64,000 nt of DNA from Ponticaulis sp. (GCA_002723155.1 PBNO01000002.1:769960-833959), one strand, 5' to 3'. Shown: positions 26,535 through 35,257, counted from the stretch's first letter. The notes: a model not told the origin generated them from the sequence alone. Program-made: numbers and translations.

Positions 26535-27404
26535 TCAGAATACCTTTACGTCAAACTCGTCACGCCAGGTCGCAAATCCGCGCTTCATAATGCTGGTATT
26601 GAAGGGCATCGCGACACGACCGAGCCGATCAATCGCAATCAGGCCGCCTTGTCCACCCAGAAGTGAGATTTCTTCCAGCACGCAGGCCGTCGCATTTTCC
26701 AGATCGGACCGCGTATAGCGGATGCGGGCAGACACGTCTGAGGCTGCGTTGACACGCATGAAATACTCGCCCTGACCGGTACAGGATACCGCAACGCGCT
26801 CGTCAGCCCATGTGCCGGACCCGATCTGTGCTGAATCGCTGATGCGGCCCGGCGGCTTGTTGGTCAGGCCGCCTGTGGAGGTGGCCGAAGCAAGACGGCC
26901 TTCTGAATCCAGTGCGACTGCACCAACGGTGCCGTGCGTACCGTCATCATAAGATGCATCGCTGATAATCGGGCGATAATAGCCGTGCGGATTACCAATG
27001 GTTTTGAGGTCACGCTTCTTCAGGAATTTCTCCGCGCCTTTGCCTGAAAGCAGGATGTGCTGGGAGTGTTTCATCACGGCGCGCGCGCAGTCGACCGGGT
27101 TCTTATACCCCTGAATGGCCGCGACGGCACCTGCGCGGCGGTTCGAGCCATCCATAATGGCGGCGTCTTGTTCCCATTTGCCTTTAGTGTTCGGGCTGGA
27201 GCCGCGACCGGCAATGTGAAGCCCTGAATCTTCCAGCTCGTGTACGGCTTCCTGCACAACATCGAGTGCACTTGCGCCTTTTCGAAGATCGCGCCTTGCG
27301 GCTTCGAGAATCTTCTTCATCGACGAAGACACATCGGAGTAGTCGTCTTTATAGCTGGGGCCGGAGCCTCCGTGGATTGCAATGGCCCAGACCGGGTCAG
27401 ACAT
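26535..27404 (-). CDS. isoaspartyl peptidase / plant-type L-asparaginase
   Basis: 289 residues, an Ntn hydrolase that self-cleaves to free a Thr nucleophile, here the Thr after Gly in DGTHGTVGAVALDSEGR (about residue 165). The opening AIAIHGGSG and the Asn-binding STGGLTNKPPGRISDSAQIGSGT and GTGQGEYFMR-like region (SCTGQGEYFMRV) are as in the family. It hydrolyses isoaspartyl dipeptides and asparagine. First gene of a two-gene unit with the SpoU methyltransferase. No clear ribosome site precedes the ATG; instead an AATAGA-C-TCTATT dyad adjoins it. Confidence 0.9.
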   Translation of the reverse strand: MSDPVWAIAIHGGSGPSYKDDYSDVSSSMKKILEAARRDLRKGASALDVVQEAVHELEDSGLHIAGRGSSPNTKGKWEQDAAIMDGSNRRAGAVAAIQGYKNPVDCARAVMKHSQHILLSGKGAEKFLKKRDLKTIGNPHGYYRPIISDASYDDGTHGTVGAVALDSEGRLASATSTGGLTNKPPGRISDSAQIGSGTWADERVAVSCTGQGEYFMRVNAASDVSARIRYTRSDLENATACVLEEISLLGGQGGLIAIDRLGRVAMPFNTSIMKRGFATWRDEFDVKVF

Positions 27405-27417
27405 AATAGACTCTATT
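27405..27417. promoter_or_regulatory. dyad AATAGA-C-TCTATT next to the asparaginase start
   Basis: A 13-base perfect dyad immediately before the ATG of the minus-strand asparaginase gene, in the gap shared with the divergent quinone oxidoreductase. It could be an operator or a small hairpin at the ribosome site. Confidence 0.3.
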
Positions 27418-27517
27418 ACAATTATGCATCTTGCGACGACTTCACAGATGAAAGGCAGTCAGCTACCGTCCGCGCCATAAGAAATACAACATTTTTGTGT
27501 CATGCGGAGAATAAAAA

Positions 27518-28510
27518 ATGAAGGCTGTGGTTTCTACACAACCCGGTGGACCTGAAACACTTGAAATCGTCGATCTGGACTCTCCGGAGCCGGGTCCAAA
27601 ACAGGTTGTACTTGAAGTCAAAGCCATTGGCGTGAACTTCCCTGACTCTCTGATCATTGAAGACCGCTATCAGTTCAAACCGGAGCGTCCGTTTTCTCCG
27701 GGCGGTGAAGTATCTGGCATTGTGACGAAGGTCGGCGCAGAGGTGACGTCCCTTAAAGAAGGTCAGCGCGTGATTGGGTCATGCGGCTGGGGCGGCTTCC
27801 GTGAGGAGCTGGAAATCGACGCAAACCGCTGCATTCCAATCCCTGACCAAATGCCATTTGATGAAGCATCTGCTTTCATTCTCACTTACGGCACGTCCTA
27901 TTACGGCCTGAAGCGCCGCGGTGATCCAAAGCCGGGCGAAACGCTGTTCATTCTTGGCGCAGCTGGCGGTGTCGGCGTTGCCGCGATCGAACTCGGTAAA
28001 GCGATGGGCCTTAAAGTCATTGCGGCGTGTTCAACGCAGGAAAAGGTCGATTTCTGTCTGTCTAAAGGCGCAGATGTTGGCCTGATCTACCCGACTGGCG
28101 AGCTGGATCGTGGGCAGCAGAAAGAGCTTTCCAACCAGATCAAGGAAATCTCCGGCGGCGGCGTGGATATCGTCTATGACGCAGTTGGCGGCGACTATGC
28201 AGAACCAACGCTTCGCGCGCTGAACTGGGAAGGTCGCTATCTGGTCATCGGGTTCCCGGCGGGTATCCCGAAGATTCCACTGAACCTCACACTTCTGAAA
28301 TCCTGCGATATTCGCGGCGTTTTCTGGGGTGCATGGGTGCGTCAGTTCCCTGATCAGTATGAGACCGATGTGAAAGAGCTGTTCGACTTCTACAAGGACG
28401 GCAAGATCAAGCCGCACGTCTCAAAAACCTTCCCGCTTGATCAGGCGGGTGATGCGATCAAGCATCTGTCAGATCGTAAGGCGACAGGTAAAGTCGTCGT
28501 TCTGACCTAG
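27518..28510 (+). CDS. zinc-free quinone oxidoreductase (MDR, Qor-type)
   Basis: 330 residues. The N-terminal GroES-like domain (SPGGEVSGIVTKVG, GWGGFREELEI) is followed by the Rossmann NADPH site LFILGAAGGVGVAAIELGKAMG and then VDIVYDAVGGDYAEP. No structural-zinc Cys cluster is present, so it is the quinone reductase/enoyl reductase branch rather than an alcohol dehydrogenase. The cytoplasmic enzyme reduces quinones or acyl-CoA-type double bonds; substrate unknown. A strong terminator follows within 10 bases. Confidence 0.9.
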   Translation: MKAVVSTQPGGPETLEIVDLDSPEPGPKQVVLEVKAIGVNFPDSLIIEDRYQFKPERPFSPGGEVSGIVTKVGAEVTSLKEGQRVIGSCGWGGFREELEIDANRCIPIPDQMPFDEASAFILTYGTSYYGLKRRGDPKPGETLFILGAAGGVGVAAIELGKAMGLKVIAACSTQEKVDFCLSKGADVGLIYPTGELDRGQQKELSNQIKEISGGGVDIVYDAVGGDYAEPTLRALNWEGRYLVIGFPAGIPKIPLNLTLLKSCDIRGVFWGAWVRQFPDQYETDVKELFDFYKDGKIKPHVSKTFPLDQAGDAIKHLSDRKATGKVVVLT

Positions 28511-28519
28511 AAAACGTCA

Positions 28520-28550
28520 AGCCCGGTGATACGCTCACCGGGCTTTTTAC
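28520..28550 (+). terminator. rho-independent terminator after quinone oxidoreductase
   Basis: AAGCCCGGTGA (28520-28530) and TCACCGGGCTT (28536-28546) form a perfect 11-base stem with a TACGC loop and a T tail, nine bases after the stop. Confidence 0.92.
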
Positions 28551-28598
28551 ATCCGGACCGGTCCGCAAAAGATGACCGGCCATCAAAGGGAGAGAAAC

Positions 28599-29447
28599 AT
28601 GACCCTAAGTCTTCAGGGTAAAGTCGCCGTTGTGACTGGCGGCGCGAGTGGTATTGGCCTTGGCACTGTCGAATGCCTGATCGAGTATGGCGCGAAAGTC
28701 GTTGCAGGTGACCTGCAGGACGAAAAGGGCGCGTCACTTGTCGCCCGATTTGGAGACGACAAAGTCGCTTACCGTCATTGCGATGTAACTGATGCAGACC
28801 AGCTAAAAGCACTCATTCAGGCCGCTGAGGACGAGTTTGGCGGGCTGGATATCCTCTTCAACAATGCCGGTATTGGCGGGCCGCGCGAAGGCATTGAAGA
28901 GCTTGATTTTGACGACTACGACAAGATCATGAATCTGCTGCTCAAGGCTGTCTTCATGGGCACGCAATATGCGATCCCGCTGATGAAAAAGCGCGGCGGC
29001 GGCTCGATCATCAACACATCTTCAGTTTCTGCGATAGCCGCGGGCTATGCGCCGCTGACTTATTCGGTCGCCAAGGCAGGCGTTGCGCATTTTTCCAAAA
29101 TGGCAGCTGCCGAACTTGGGAAATACAAGATCCGCGTGAATGCGATCCGTCCGGGCCTGATCGCGACGTCTATTTTCGGCGCAACGCTGGGCCTTCCGCG
29201 TGAACAAGCTGATCAGCTGGCGGCGCTGATCTCGCAAACCGCTGCAGGCATTCAGCCTGCCGGTCGTGCAGGTCAGGCGCGCGATATTGCTGAAATGGTG
29301 GCCTTCCTTGCTTCCGATGCTTCAGGCTTCATTACCGGCGAGAGCATCACTGTGGATGGTGGTATCACGGTGGGGCCACCGCATTCCTGGAAAGAGGATG
29401 CGCCAGGCCCGATGGATGCCATTATGAACATCACTGAAGGCGCTTAA
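28599..29447 (+). CDS. short-chain dehydrogenase/reductase
   Basis: 282 residues from the ATG at 28599 (AAAGGGAGA upstream). Classical SDR features: VVTGGASGIGLG cofactor site, CDVTDADQ, NNAGIGGPREG, catalytic Ser in INTSSVSAIAAGYAPLTYSVAKAGV with Tyr-x3-Lys, and ITGESITVDGG at the end. The Asp at the end of strand two (VVAGDLQDE) favours NAD over NADP. Substrate unknown; such enzymes often oxidise hydroxy fatty acyl or steroid-like alcohols. It lies alone between terminators and the YceI lipoprotein gene. Confidence 0.92.
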   Translation: MTLSLQGKVAVVTGGASGIGLGTVECLIEYGAKVVAGDLQDEKGASLVARFGDDKVAYRHCDVTDADQLKALIQAAEDEFGGLDILFNNAGIGGPREGIEELDFDDYDKIMNLLLKAVFMGTQYAIPLMKKRGGGSIINTSSVSAIAAGYAPLTYSVAKAGVAHFSKMAAAELGKYKIRVNAIRPGLIATSIFGATLGLPREQADQLAALISQTAAGIQPAGRAGQARDIAEMVAFLASDASGFITGESITVDGGITVGPPHSWKEDAPGPMDAIMNITEGA

Positions 29448-29506
29448 GGGGCCGATTAGTCCAATGCCGGATCGATCTATGTTATATGAGAGATAGGGAG
29501 ATCGGC

Positions 29507-30157
29507 ATGTGGCATTGGAAACAGGTTCGATATTTTGCTCTTGGCGGTGCAGCGCTGGTTTCGGCCTGCGCGTCACTGCCAGATTTTCCGGAACTGTCAT
29601 CACTGGCGCTTTCGGAGGTTCGCAACGGCCCTGAAGCGCTACGCCCCGGCTCTTATGAGCTCGATCCGCAGCATGCGCATCTCTATTTTGCGATCAACCA
29701 TATGGGGCTTTCGCTCCTCTATGGGCGCTTTGATACGTTCGATGCGAATTTCTCGGTAGATGATAGCCTGACCGGCGCGTCCGATTTCGAGATGGTGATC
29801 GATGTGAACTCTCTGTTTGTGTCGACAGAAGCGTTTTCTGAAACCTTGCGCGGTGATGGCTGGTTTAACGCTGAAGAACACCCTCAAGCTGTGTTCAGGG
29901 CACGCGAAATCACCCGCATGGATGAACGCACCGGTATTCTATCAGGCGATCTGACACTGAATGGGCGAACGCAGCCCGTTGAGATCAGGTTGATCTTTAA
30001 TGGCGGAGCCTTCGTTGCACTCACGGGCAAATATACCGTCGGGTTTAATGCTGAAGGCAGTTTCAACCGGAGTGATTTCGGGCTTGGCCAATATGCAGGC
30101 CTTGTCGGCGATGAAGTTCAGCTGAGGTTTTCAGGCGAGTTCCAGAGAGTGAATTAG
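29507..30157 (+). CDS. YceI-family lipoprotein
   Basis: 216 residues from the ATG at 29507, preceded by GGGAG. The lipobox is LVSAC at about residue 22. The mature domain is the YceI lipocalin-like barrel: YELDPQHAHLYFAINHMGLSLLYGRFDTFDANFSV, then FNAEEHPQAVFRAREI, SGDLTLNGRTQPVEI and FNRSDFGLG. YceI proteins bind polyprenoid or amphiphilic ligands in the periplasm; here it would be membrane-anchored. Its stop overlaps the convergent secreted-protein stop by four bases. Confidence 0.9.
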   Translation: MWHWKQVRYFALGGAALVSACASLPDFPELSSLALSEVRNGPEALRPGSYELDPQHAHLYFAINHMGLSLLYGRFDTFDANFSVDDSLTGASDFEMVIDVNSLFVSTEAFSETLRGDGWFNAEEHPQAVFRAREITRMDERTGILSGDLTLNGRTQPVEIRLIFNGGAFVALTGKYTVGFNAEGSFNRSDFGLGQYAGLVGDEVQLRFSGEFQRVN

Positions 30158-30786
30158 ACCGCCGGACCAGCAAATTGCGCGGCATGGAAATGCGATGACG
30201 CATCGACCATGTGTGCGATTTCGCTCTGGTCGCCGTTTGGCGCAGCACTCACTGTCGAGATGAAGTAGTCGCCAGCACGTTGCAGGCTGATTACCCATAT
30301 TGAGCTGTCTTCTGCTTCCAGAACCAGGCAGCGCAGATCATCTTCGACCTGATAGTCGCGGAAGCTGGCTGTGAGCGAGGCGATGGACGACCCGCCCGCT
30401 GCGACAGATGCCATATTGGCTTCACAGCCGACGCTATAGGTCATGCTGGCGATAGCGCCATTATCCTCGAAATGAGCAAGCGTGCGTACCAGCTCTTCTT
30501 CGGTGTCATGTGGACCGGCAGCGTAGAACTGCACGGTAAAGTCCGTGGCCTCTGTATCAGCTTCATAGGCGCAGAAACCGCCTTCGCTGTAAGCGGCAGT
30601 TTCGACGCGGGTGAAGTCGTCAACTGATGTCGGGCAGACAACGCCGGACATTTCCTCAATCATGCTGCCGTCATCGCGGGTCAGCCATGTGTCAGCGTAC
30701 GCGCCAGCAGACTGGGCGCTCGCAAGCGGTGCGAGGCAGGCGATAGATACGGCGGCGAGTGCGGATGTAACGAGTGACTTGGTCAT
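30154..30786 (-). CDS. secreted hypothetical protein
   Basis: 210 residues from the ATG at 30786, preceded by AAGGGAA. MTKSLVTSALAAVSIACLAPLASAQS is a Sec signal. The mature part has four Cys (VVCPTSV, GGFCAYEA, VGCEANM, LRCLVLEA) that could form two disulfides, and a beta-rich pattern such as TDFTVQFYAAGPHDTEEE. No family recognised. Expected to be periplasmic. It ends against the YceI gene with no terminator between them. Confidence 0.7.
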   Translation of the reverse strand: MTKSLVTSALAAVSIACLAPLASAQSAGAYADTWLTRDDGSMIEEMSGVVCPTSVDDFTRVETAAYSEGGFCAYEADTEATDFTVQFYAAGPHDTEEELVRTLAHFEDNGAIASMTYSVGCEANMASVAAGGSSIASLTASFRDYQVEDDLRCLVLEAEDSSIWVISLQRAGDYFISTVSAAPNGDQSEIAHMVDASSHFHAAQFAGPAV

Positions 30787-30869
30787 GAGTATTCCCTTCA
30801 CCGGTTGTTAACTTCCGTCGGTGGGGTTGGTTCCTGATCCTGACCACAGAATTTTTGACTCAGATGTGA

Positions 30870-30970
30870 TTTTACACTAAAGCCAGCGCAAATTACTGGT
30901 TTCGCGCATTCCCGATCTTGCGGGCGTGCACCCCGCCCAGCGAAGTCTCGCCCGGCGGGGCTTTTTGCTT
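30870..30970 (+). ncRNA. candidate small RNA or ffh leader attenuator
   Basis: On the plus strand three hairpins follow each other: CCAG…CTGG, CCCG-ATCTTG-CGGG, and the terminator at 30931. The region lies between a minus-strand gene start and ffh, so a plus-strand terminator here can only end a short RNA beginning in this gap or attenuate ffh. No convincing -10/-35 pair was found, so the 5' boundary is a guess. Confidence 0.35.
30931..30966 (+). terminator. terminator hairpin upstream of ffh
   Basis: CCCCGCC (30931-30937) pairs with GGCGGGG (30954-30960), with an inner stem GCGA-AGTC-TCGC, followed by CTTTTTGC. It is 57 bases before the ffh start and no plus-strand coding gene ends before it. 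Confidence 0.75.
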
Positions 30971-31023
30971 TAAGTGCTGCACCCATATGTGAGGGATCAC
31001 GGGAACAGCTAAGAGGAAGTCGC

Positions 31024-32535
31024 ATGTTTGATGCTTTGACAGATCGATTGACGGGTGTGTTTGACGGCCTGACGGGTCGTGGCGCGCTGTCAGAGAAAGA
31101 TGTCAGCAATGCAATGCGTGAAATCCGCGTCGCTCTTCTTGAAGCAGACGTCGCGCTGCCCGTTGTAAAAGACTTTATCGCCAAGGTTCGCGAAGAAGCT
31201 GTTGGCGAAGCGGTGATCAAATCGGTCACGCCGGGCCAGATGGTCATCAAAATCGTCCATGATGCTCTTGTTGAGATGCTGGGCGGCGAAGATGAAGAAG
31301 GCGCAGCGGCAAAGCTGAAAATCGACTCTCCACCAGCTGTCATCATGATGGCCGGTCTGCAGGGTTCTGGTAAGACGACTACAACCGGTAAGCTTGCCAA
31401 GCGCCTGAAGGAAAAAGAGCGTAAGAAAGTTCTTCTTGCCTCGCTCGACGTGCGCCGTCCGGCGGCGATGCAGCAGCTCGCTATTCTGGCTGAGCAGGTC
31501 GGCGTGTCTTCGCTGCCAATCGTTGAAGGCCAGCTTCCGGTAGATATTACCAAACGCGCGCTCCAGTCTGCCAAGCTTCAGGGCTTTGACGTTGTCATCC
31601 TCGATACGGCGGGTCGCACGACCCTCGACGAGCAGATGATGAACGAGGCGGACGATGTCGCTAAAATCGCCAAGCCTCAGGAAACGCTCCTCGTAGCTGA
31701 CGCGCTGACAGGTCAGGACGCCGTTGAAACAGCCAAGCGCTTCCATGAGCGTCTTCCGCTGACCGGTCTTGTTCTTACTCGTATGGATGGTGACGGCCGC
31801 GGTGGTGCGGCGCTCTCCATGCGCGCGGTCACTGGCCTGCCAATCAAATTCCTCGGTGTCGGCGAGAAGCTGGATGGCCTTGAAGTCTTCGCCGCCAAAC
31901 GCGTTGCAGGCCGTATTCTCGGTCGCGGTGACATTGTTTCGCTCGTTGAAAAAGCCGGCGAGCAGATGGACGCCGAAAAGGCCGAACGCCTCGCTAAGAA
32001 AATGGCGAAAGGTCAGTTCGATCTTGATGATCTGGCTGAACAACTTCGCCAGCTTCAGCGCATGGGCGGCCTTGGCGGTATCGCCGGCATGCTTCCGGGC
32101 GCGAAAAAAGCCAAACAGGCGCTCGCGGGCGCTAATATGGATGACAGTGTCATCAAACGTCAGGAAGCAATCATCTCTTCCATGACGAAGAAAGAACGCG
32201 CCAAGCCTGCGCTTCTCAATGCATCTCGCCGCAAGCGTATCGCTGCCGGTGCAGGCGTAGAGGTGTCGGACGTCAATAAAGTGCTGAAAATGCACAAGCA
32301 GATGTCCGACATGATGAAGAAAATGGGCAAGGGCGGCATGAAAGGCCTTATGGGCGCTATGGGTGGCATGGGCGTGTCTCAGGGTGACCTTGCTAAAATG
32401 GCCGCGCGTAACGGTGGTCTGGGCGGCGGTATGCCGGGCCTTGGTGGTCCGGGCGCGCCAGGCGGCCTTCCGGGTCTTGGCGGCGGCGCACTTCCGGGTG
32501 GTCTGCCGGGTCTTCCGGGAACGAAGAAGAAATGA
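31024..32535 (+). CDS. ffh: signal recognition particle protein Ffh
   Basis: 503 residues. N domain (DALTDRLTGVFDGLTGRGALSE), G domain with P-loop GLQGSGKTTTTGKL at about 107-120, ASLDVRRPAAMQQL, DTAGRTTLDEQMM, TRMDGDGRGGAALS, and the Met-rich M domain (MGGLGGIAGMLPGAKKAK, KMHKQMSDMMKKMGKGG) that binds 4.5S RNA and signal sequences. The C-terminal tail is Gly/Pro/Leu-rich and longer than in E. coli. It targets membrane proteins co-translationally. The next gene overlaps its stop by four bases. Confidence 0.97.
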   Translation: MFDALTDRLTGVFDGLTGRGALSEKDVSNAMREIRVALLEADVALPVVKDFIAKVREEAVGEAVIKSVTPGQMVIKIVHDALVEMLGGEDEEGAAAKLKIDSPPAVIMMAGLQGSGKTTTTGKLAKRLKEKERKKVLLASLDVRRPAAMQQLAILAEQVGVSSLPIVEGQLPVDITKRALQSAKLQGFDVVILDTAGRTTLDEQMMNEADDVAKIAKPQETLLVADALTGQDAVETAKRFHERLPLTGLVLTRMDGDGRGGAALSMRAVTGLPIKFLGVGEKLDGLEVFAAKRVAGRILGRGDIVSLVEKAGEQMDAEKAERLAKKMAKGQFDLDDLAEQLRQLQRMGGLGGIAGMLPGAKKAKQALAGANMDDSVIKRQEAIISSMTKKERAKPALLNASRRKRIAAGAGVEVSDVNKVLKMHKQMSDMMKKMGKGGMKGLMGAMGGMGVSQGDLAKMAARNGGLGGGMPGLGGPGAPGGLPGLGGGALPGGLPGLPGTKKK

Positions 32536-33122
32536 TGACGCTCGAAGATCTTAAAGCCGCGCACCTTAAAGAGCGTCAGGCTGCTTACGGACGCCTTCGC
32601 GGTGGTTTCCCCATTCCGATGTCCGGAACGGTTTACTGGCTGGTCATTGCGGCTATGTCGCAAATGTTCGCACCATCGCAGCAGCTTTTTTACAGCTTCG
32701 TCGCAAGTGGCGCGATCTTCCCGATGGCGCTTCTGTTTGCGGCGCTGTTCAAGAACGACTTCATGAAAGACAAGGGTGTCGCGACAAGCGTGCTCGTGCC
32801 GGCTTTCATTTCCATGCTTTTGTTCTGGCCTATGGTCGTCGTTGCGGTCGTTGAAGGCAGTGCAGATATCGCGCTTGTTATTCTGGCGATTGGCCTGTCG
32901 ATCCACTGGCCGGTGATTGGCTGGAGCTATGGCCGCACCCCAATTTTCTGCGCCCATTCCATCATTCGCGCGGTTTTGGTACTGGCGCTTTATTTCCTTT
33001 TCCCGGAACAGCGCTTCCTTTTCATTCCGTTGGCAGTTGCATTTGTGTATGCAGTGACTGTATTAGCGCTGATCCTGGATTCAGGACGTTTTGCCAAGGC
33101 CAAAGCGGAGGGCGCTGAATGA
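32532..33122 (+). CDS. six-helix membrane protein, DUF7010-like
   Basis: 196 residues; the ATG overlaps the ffh stop by four bases, and the next gene overlaps its own stop by four, so it is inside a coupled operon. About six hydrophobic helices (e.g. VATSVLVPAFISMLLFWPMV and RAVLVLALYFLF) follow a short basic N-terminus. The arrangement recalls a small uncharacterised membrane family (DUF7010); I am not certain of this match. Its place between ffh and chorismate mutase does not suggest a specific role. Confidence 0.7.
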   Translation: MMTLEDLKAAHLKERQAAYGRLRGGFPIPMSGTVYWLVIAAMSQMFAPSQQLFYSFVASGAIFPMALLFAALFKNDFMKDKGVATSVLVPAFISMLLFWPMVVVAVVEGSADIALVILAIGLSIHWPVIGWSYGRTPIFCAHSIIRAVLVLALYFLFPEQRFLFIPLAVAFVYAVTVLALILDSGRFAKAKAEGAE

Positions 33123-33415
33123 CCTCACCAATGGACGAACTTCTGCGCTTGCGCGCCAGCATTGATAACCTCGATGCCGTGCTGCTGCATACGCTGGCTG
33201 AACGTTTCAAGCTGACCAAACAGGTTGGTGTGCTGAAAGCCGAAAACGCGCTTCCGCCGTCTGATAAACAGCGCGAAGCCGAACAGATTTACCGCTTGCG
33301 CAAGCTGGCCGATGACGCAGGTCTCGACCCGGCATTTGCCGAGCAGTTCCTCAACTTCATCGTGGCGGAAGTGATCCGTCACCATGAGAAAATCCGGTCA
33401 GAGGGTACGGACTAA
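33119..33415 (+). CDS. chorismate mutase (AroQ type)
   Basis: 98 residues, a stand-alone AroQ-fold mutase converting chorismate to prephenate. LLRLRASIDNLDAVLLHTLAERFKLTKQVGVLKA is the long first helix with the conserved Arg and Lys, then PPSDKQREAEQIYRLRKLADDAGLDPAF and FLNFIVAEVIRHHE provide the remaining active-site residues. This small gene between ffh and rpsP is a typical alphaproteobacterial arrangement. Confidence 0.92.
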   Translation: MTSPMDELLRLRASIDNLDAVLLHTLAERFKLTKQVGVLKAENALPPSDKQREAEQIYRLRKLADDAGLDPAFAEQFLNFIVAEVIRHHEKIRSEGTD

Positions 33416-33489
33416 ACCTCTCTATTGTTGGGCCTTTCAATGTGACTGGCCTGAAATGAAGCGCCATAAGATACTTAAGGAGATACACC

Positions 33490-33909
33490 ATGGCTCTTAA
33501 AATTCGCCTCGCTCGCGGCGGCTCTAAAAAACGCCCGTTCTACCGCGTTGTTGTTGCTGACTCCCGTTCACCACGTGACGGCCGTTTCATCGAGAAAATC
33601 GGTAACTACGACCCGCGTCTTCCAAAAGACTCTGAGAGCCGCGTAAACATCGACGCTGAGAAAGCTGCAGCGTGGATCGCGAAAGGCGCAAAGCCAACTG
33701 ACCGTGTTGCTCGCTTCCTGAGCCAGATCGAAGTTGACGGTAAGCCGGTTTACACATGGACAGCGTCCAACAACCCGAACAAGGGTGAGCCAGGCACAAA
33801 AGCTAAAGAGCGCGCTCAAGAGAAAGCTGACAAAGCTGCTGCTGCGGCTGAAGCGGCTGCAGAAGCTGAAGCTGCGCCAGCTGAAGAAGAAGCTGCTGCT
33901 GAAGAGTAA
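33490..33909 (+). CDS. rpsP: 30S ribosomal protein S16 with acidic Ala/Glu tail
   Basis: 139 residues; AAGGAGAT precedes the [45 protein letters not shown] is unmistakable S16. The core ends near residue 85, after which an Ala/Glu/Lys-rich extension of about 50 residues follows, a common feature of alphaproteobacterial S16. A terminator follows at once. In most proteobacteria the next genes would be rimM and trmD; here three crystallin-like genes intervene. Confidence 0.97.
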   Translation: MALKIRLARGGSKKRPFYRVVVADSRSPRDGRFIEKIGNYDPRLPKDSESRVNIDAEKAAAWIAKGAKPTDRVARFLSQIEVDGKPVYTWTASNNPNKGEPGTKAKERAQEKADKAAAAAEAAAEAEAAPAEEEAAAEE

Positions 33910-33932
33910 GCTTTACGCTGAATCTGATTTTG

Positions 33933-33963
33933 AGCCCTCCGCCTTTGGCGGGGGGCTTTTTTT
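33933..33963 (+). terminator. rho-independent terminator after rpsP
   Basis: AGCCCTCCGCC (33933-33943) pairs with GGCGGGGGGCT (33947-33957) apart from one mismatch, TTT loop, followed by a run of seven T. It separates rpsP from the crystallin cluster, so rimM is not co-transcribed with rpsP from here. Confidence 0.93.
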
Positions 33964-33980
33964 ATGCGTCCATCCGTAAA

Positions 33981-33996
33981 GTTGTCAGGCGTTCAG
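33981..33996 (+). promoter_or_regulatory. shared crystallin-gene motif, copy 1
   Basis: GTTGTCAGGCGTTCAG, 63 bases before the ATG of the first crystallin gene. It fits GTTGYC-N3-CRTTCAG, also found before the second and third genes. Its TTGTCA can serve as the -35 box. Confidence 0.65.
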
Positions 33997-34011
33997 CTTT
34001 GCTCGTATAAT
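33982..34011 (+). promoter_or_regulatory. promoter of the first crystallin gene
   Basis: TTGTCA (33982-33987), 18 bases, TATAAT (34006-34011), 32 bases before the ATG. A close match to the standard housekeeping consensus. Confidence 0.65.
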
Positions 34012-34043
34012 TTCATTATATCGAGGTCGAGGGGACGCATAAC

Positions 34044-35210
34044 ATGACTGGTTTCAAGACGCTTTTTAAGTCCGCATTGATTGCAGCGGGGCTGATTTTG
34101 CCCGCGCAGGCACAGTATGGCTCTGGCGAGCTTCAACTGTTCAGCCTGGATTATTTCGGCGGACAGACGGCCAGCATAAGGCAGGAAACTGCTCAAATGG
34201 GGTTCTCTCAGCTTGGCGATGACACGCGATCCATTCGTGTGCGCGGTGGTAACTGGATCGCCTGCCGCGATGCCTATTATGCAGGTCCGTGTCTTTATAT
34301 CAGTCAGGATGTGCAGTCGCTCGGCGATTTCGGCATGGCGGACACAATTTCCTCCATCATGCCAGCGCCATATGATCTGGCGCTGAAGCACGGCTCTATT
34401 TTTGCCCGTAATCCTGCAGGTGGTTTCACCTTCTTCCGCCGCGAGAATAACAACACGGTCATTCCGTTCGAAGCGACGGGTACTGTGGGTTATGGCTCAT
34501 CCGGTTCCGGCAATTACGGCAGCGGCTATAACAATAACGGATCCGGCTATAATCAGGGCGGCTCCTACAGCAATAACAATAATTCAGGTTATCCGCCGCT
34601 GGATCAGCTACCTTATACTGGTCCGCGTAATCCGGCGCTGATCGTCTATGATGAAACCGATTATGGCGGTGAAGCGATTGGGACAAACCGCGATATCGCA
34701 CGTCTCTGGGATTATGATTTCGACAACCGGATCAGCTCGGTCGAGATTATTCGCGGCGAGTGGGAGTTTTGCGAGGATTCAAATTTCCGCGGCGATTGCG
34801 TCATTCTGACGGCGGATGAAACCCGTCTTTATGCGATCCAGCTGGACAATCGCATTTCTTCTATCCGCGAAGTGCCAGTCGGTACGCTTGCCCAGCGCGA
34901 GGAAGAAGAACGCCTGCGCCGGGAAGAAGAAGCTCGTCTGCTGCGTGAGGCGCTCGCGCGGGCCGATGTGGTTGTGTATCAGCATTCAAATTTTGAGGGT
35001 CGTCCATATCCGGTGGAGAACGATATTTCAGGTCTCGGCAATACGGGCATGAATGATGAAATCAGCTCTATTCAGGTCCGTCGTGGCACCTGGGAGATTT
35101 GTTCGGACGGTAATTATCGCGGTCGCTGCGAGACGATTTCATCGGATATGCCGCGTCTCAACGGCATTCGGATGAATGATAATATCTCGTCCATCCGCCG
35201 CGTGAACTAA
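34044..35210 (+). CDS. secreted three-domain beta/gamma-crystallin protein
   Basis: 388 residues with signal LFKSALIAAGLILPAQAQ. Three crystallin domains of about 80 residues: A (about 28-115), B (about 190-275) and C (about 305-388). Each ends in the microbial calcium-binding form (N/D)(N/D)xxSS, best seen in MNDNISSIRRVN at the C-terminus and LDNRISSIREV in B, and each has a WxxC…C pair (WEFCEDSNFRGDC) likely to form a disulfide. A and B are joined by a Gly/Ser/Asn/Tyr-rich linker; B and C by a charged coiled-coil stretch (REEEERLRREEEARLLRE). First of three adjacent paralogues. Calcium binding is known for the family; the biological role in bacteria is mostly unknown. Confidence 0.88.
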   Translation: MTGFKTLFKSALIAAGLILPAQAQYGSGELQLFSLDYFGGQTASIRQETAQMGFSQLGDDTRSIRVRGGNWIACRDAYYAGPCLYISQDVQSLGDFGMADTISSIMPAPYDLALKHGSIFARNPAGGFTFFRRENNNTVIPFEATGTVGYGSSGSGNYGSGYNNNGSGYNQGGSYSNNNNSGYPPLDQLPYTGPRNPALIVYDETDYGGEAIGTNRDIARLWDYDFDNRISSVEIIRGEWEFCEDSNFRGDCVILTADETRLYAIQLDNRISSIREVPVGTLAQREEEERLRREEEARLLREALARADVVVYQHSNFEGRPYPVENDISGLGNTGMNDEISSIQVRRGTWEICSDGNYRGRCETISSDMPRLNGIRMNDNISSIRRVN

Positions 35211-35241
35211 GCGGGTTTCTGAACAAAACCTGCAGGAAGCA

Positions 35242-35257
35242 GTTGTCTCCCATTCAG
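35242..35257 (+). promoter_or_regulatory. shared crystallin-gene motif, copy 2
   Basis: GTTGTCTCCCATTCAG, 67 bases before the GTG start of the second crystallin gene. It matches the other two copies in 12 or more of 16 positions outside the variable centre. Confidence 0.6.

Noticed and set aside
30870-30970. 4.5S (SRP) RNA next to ffh
   Set aside because: The conserved core of SRP RNA is not present; only hairpins and a terminator are seen.
31090-32295. Long open frame on the minus strand across ffh (about 400 codons)
   Set aside because: It lies entirely antisense to a well-conserved gene, has no family features and is explained by the codon pattern of ffh.
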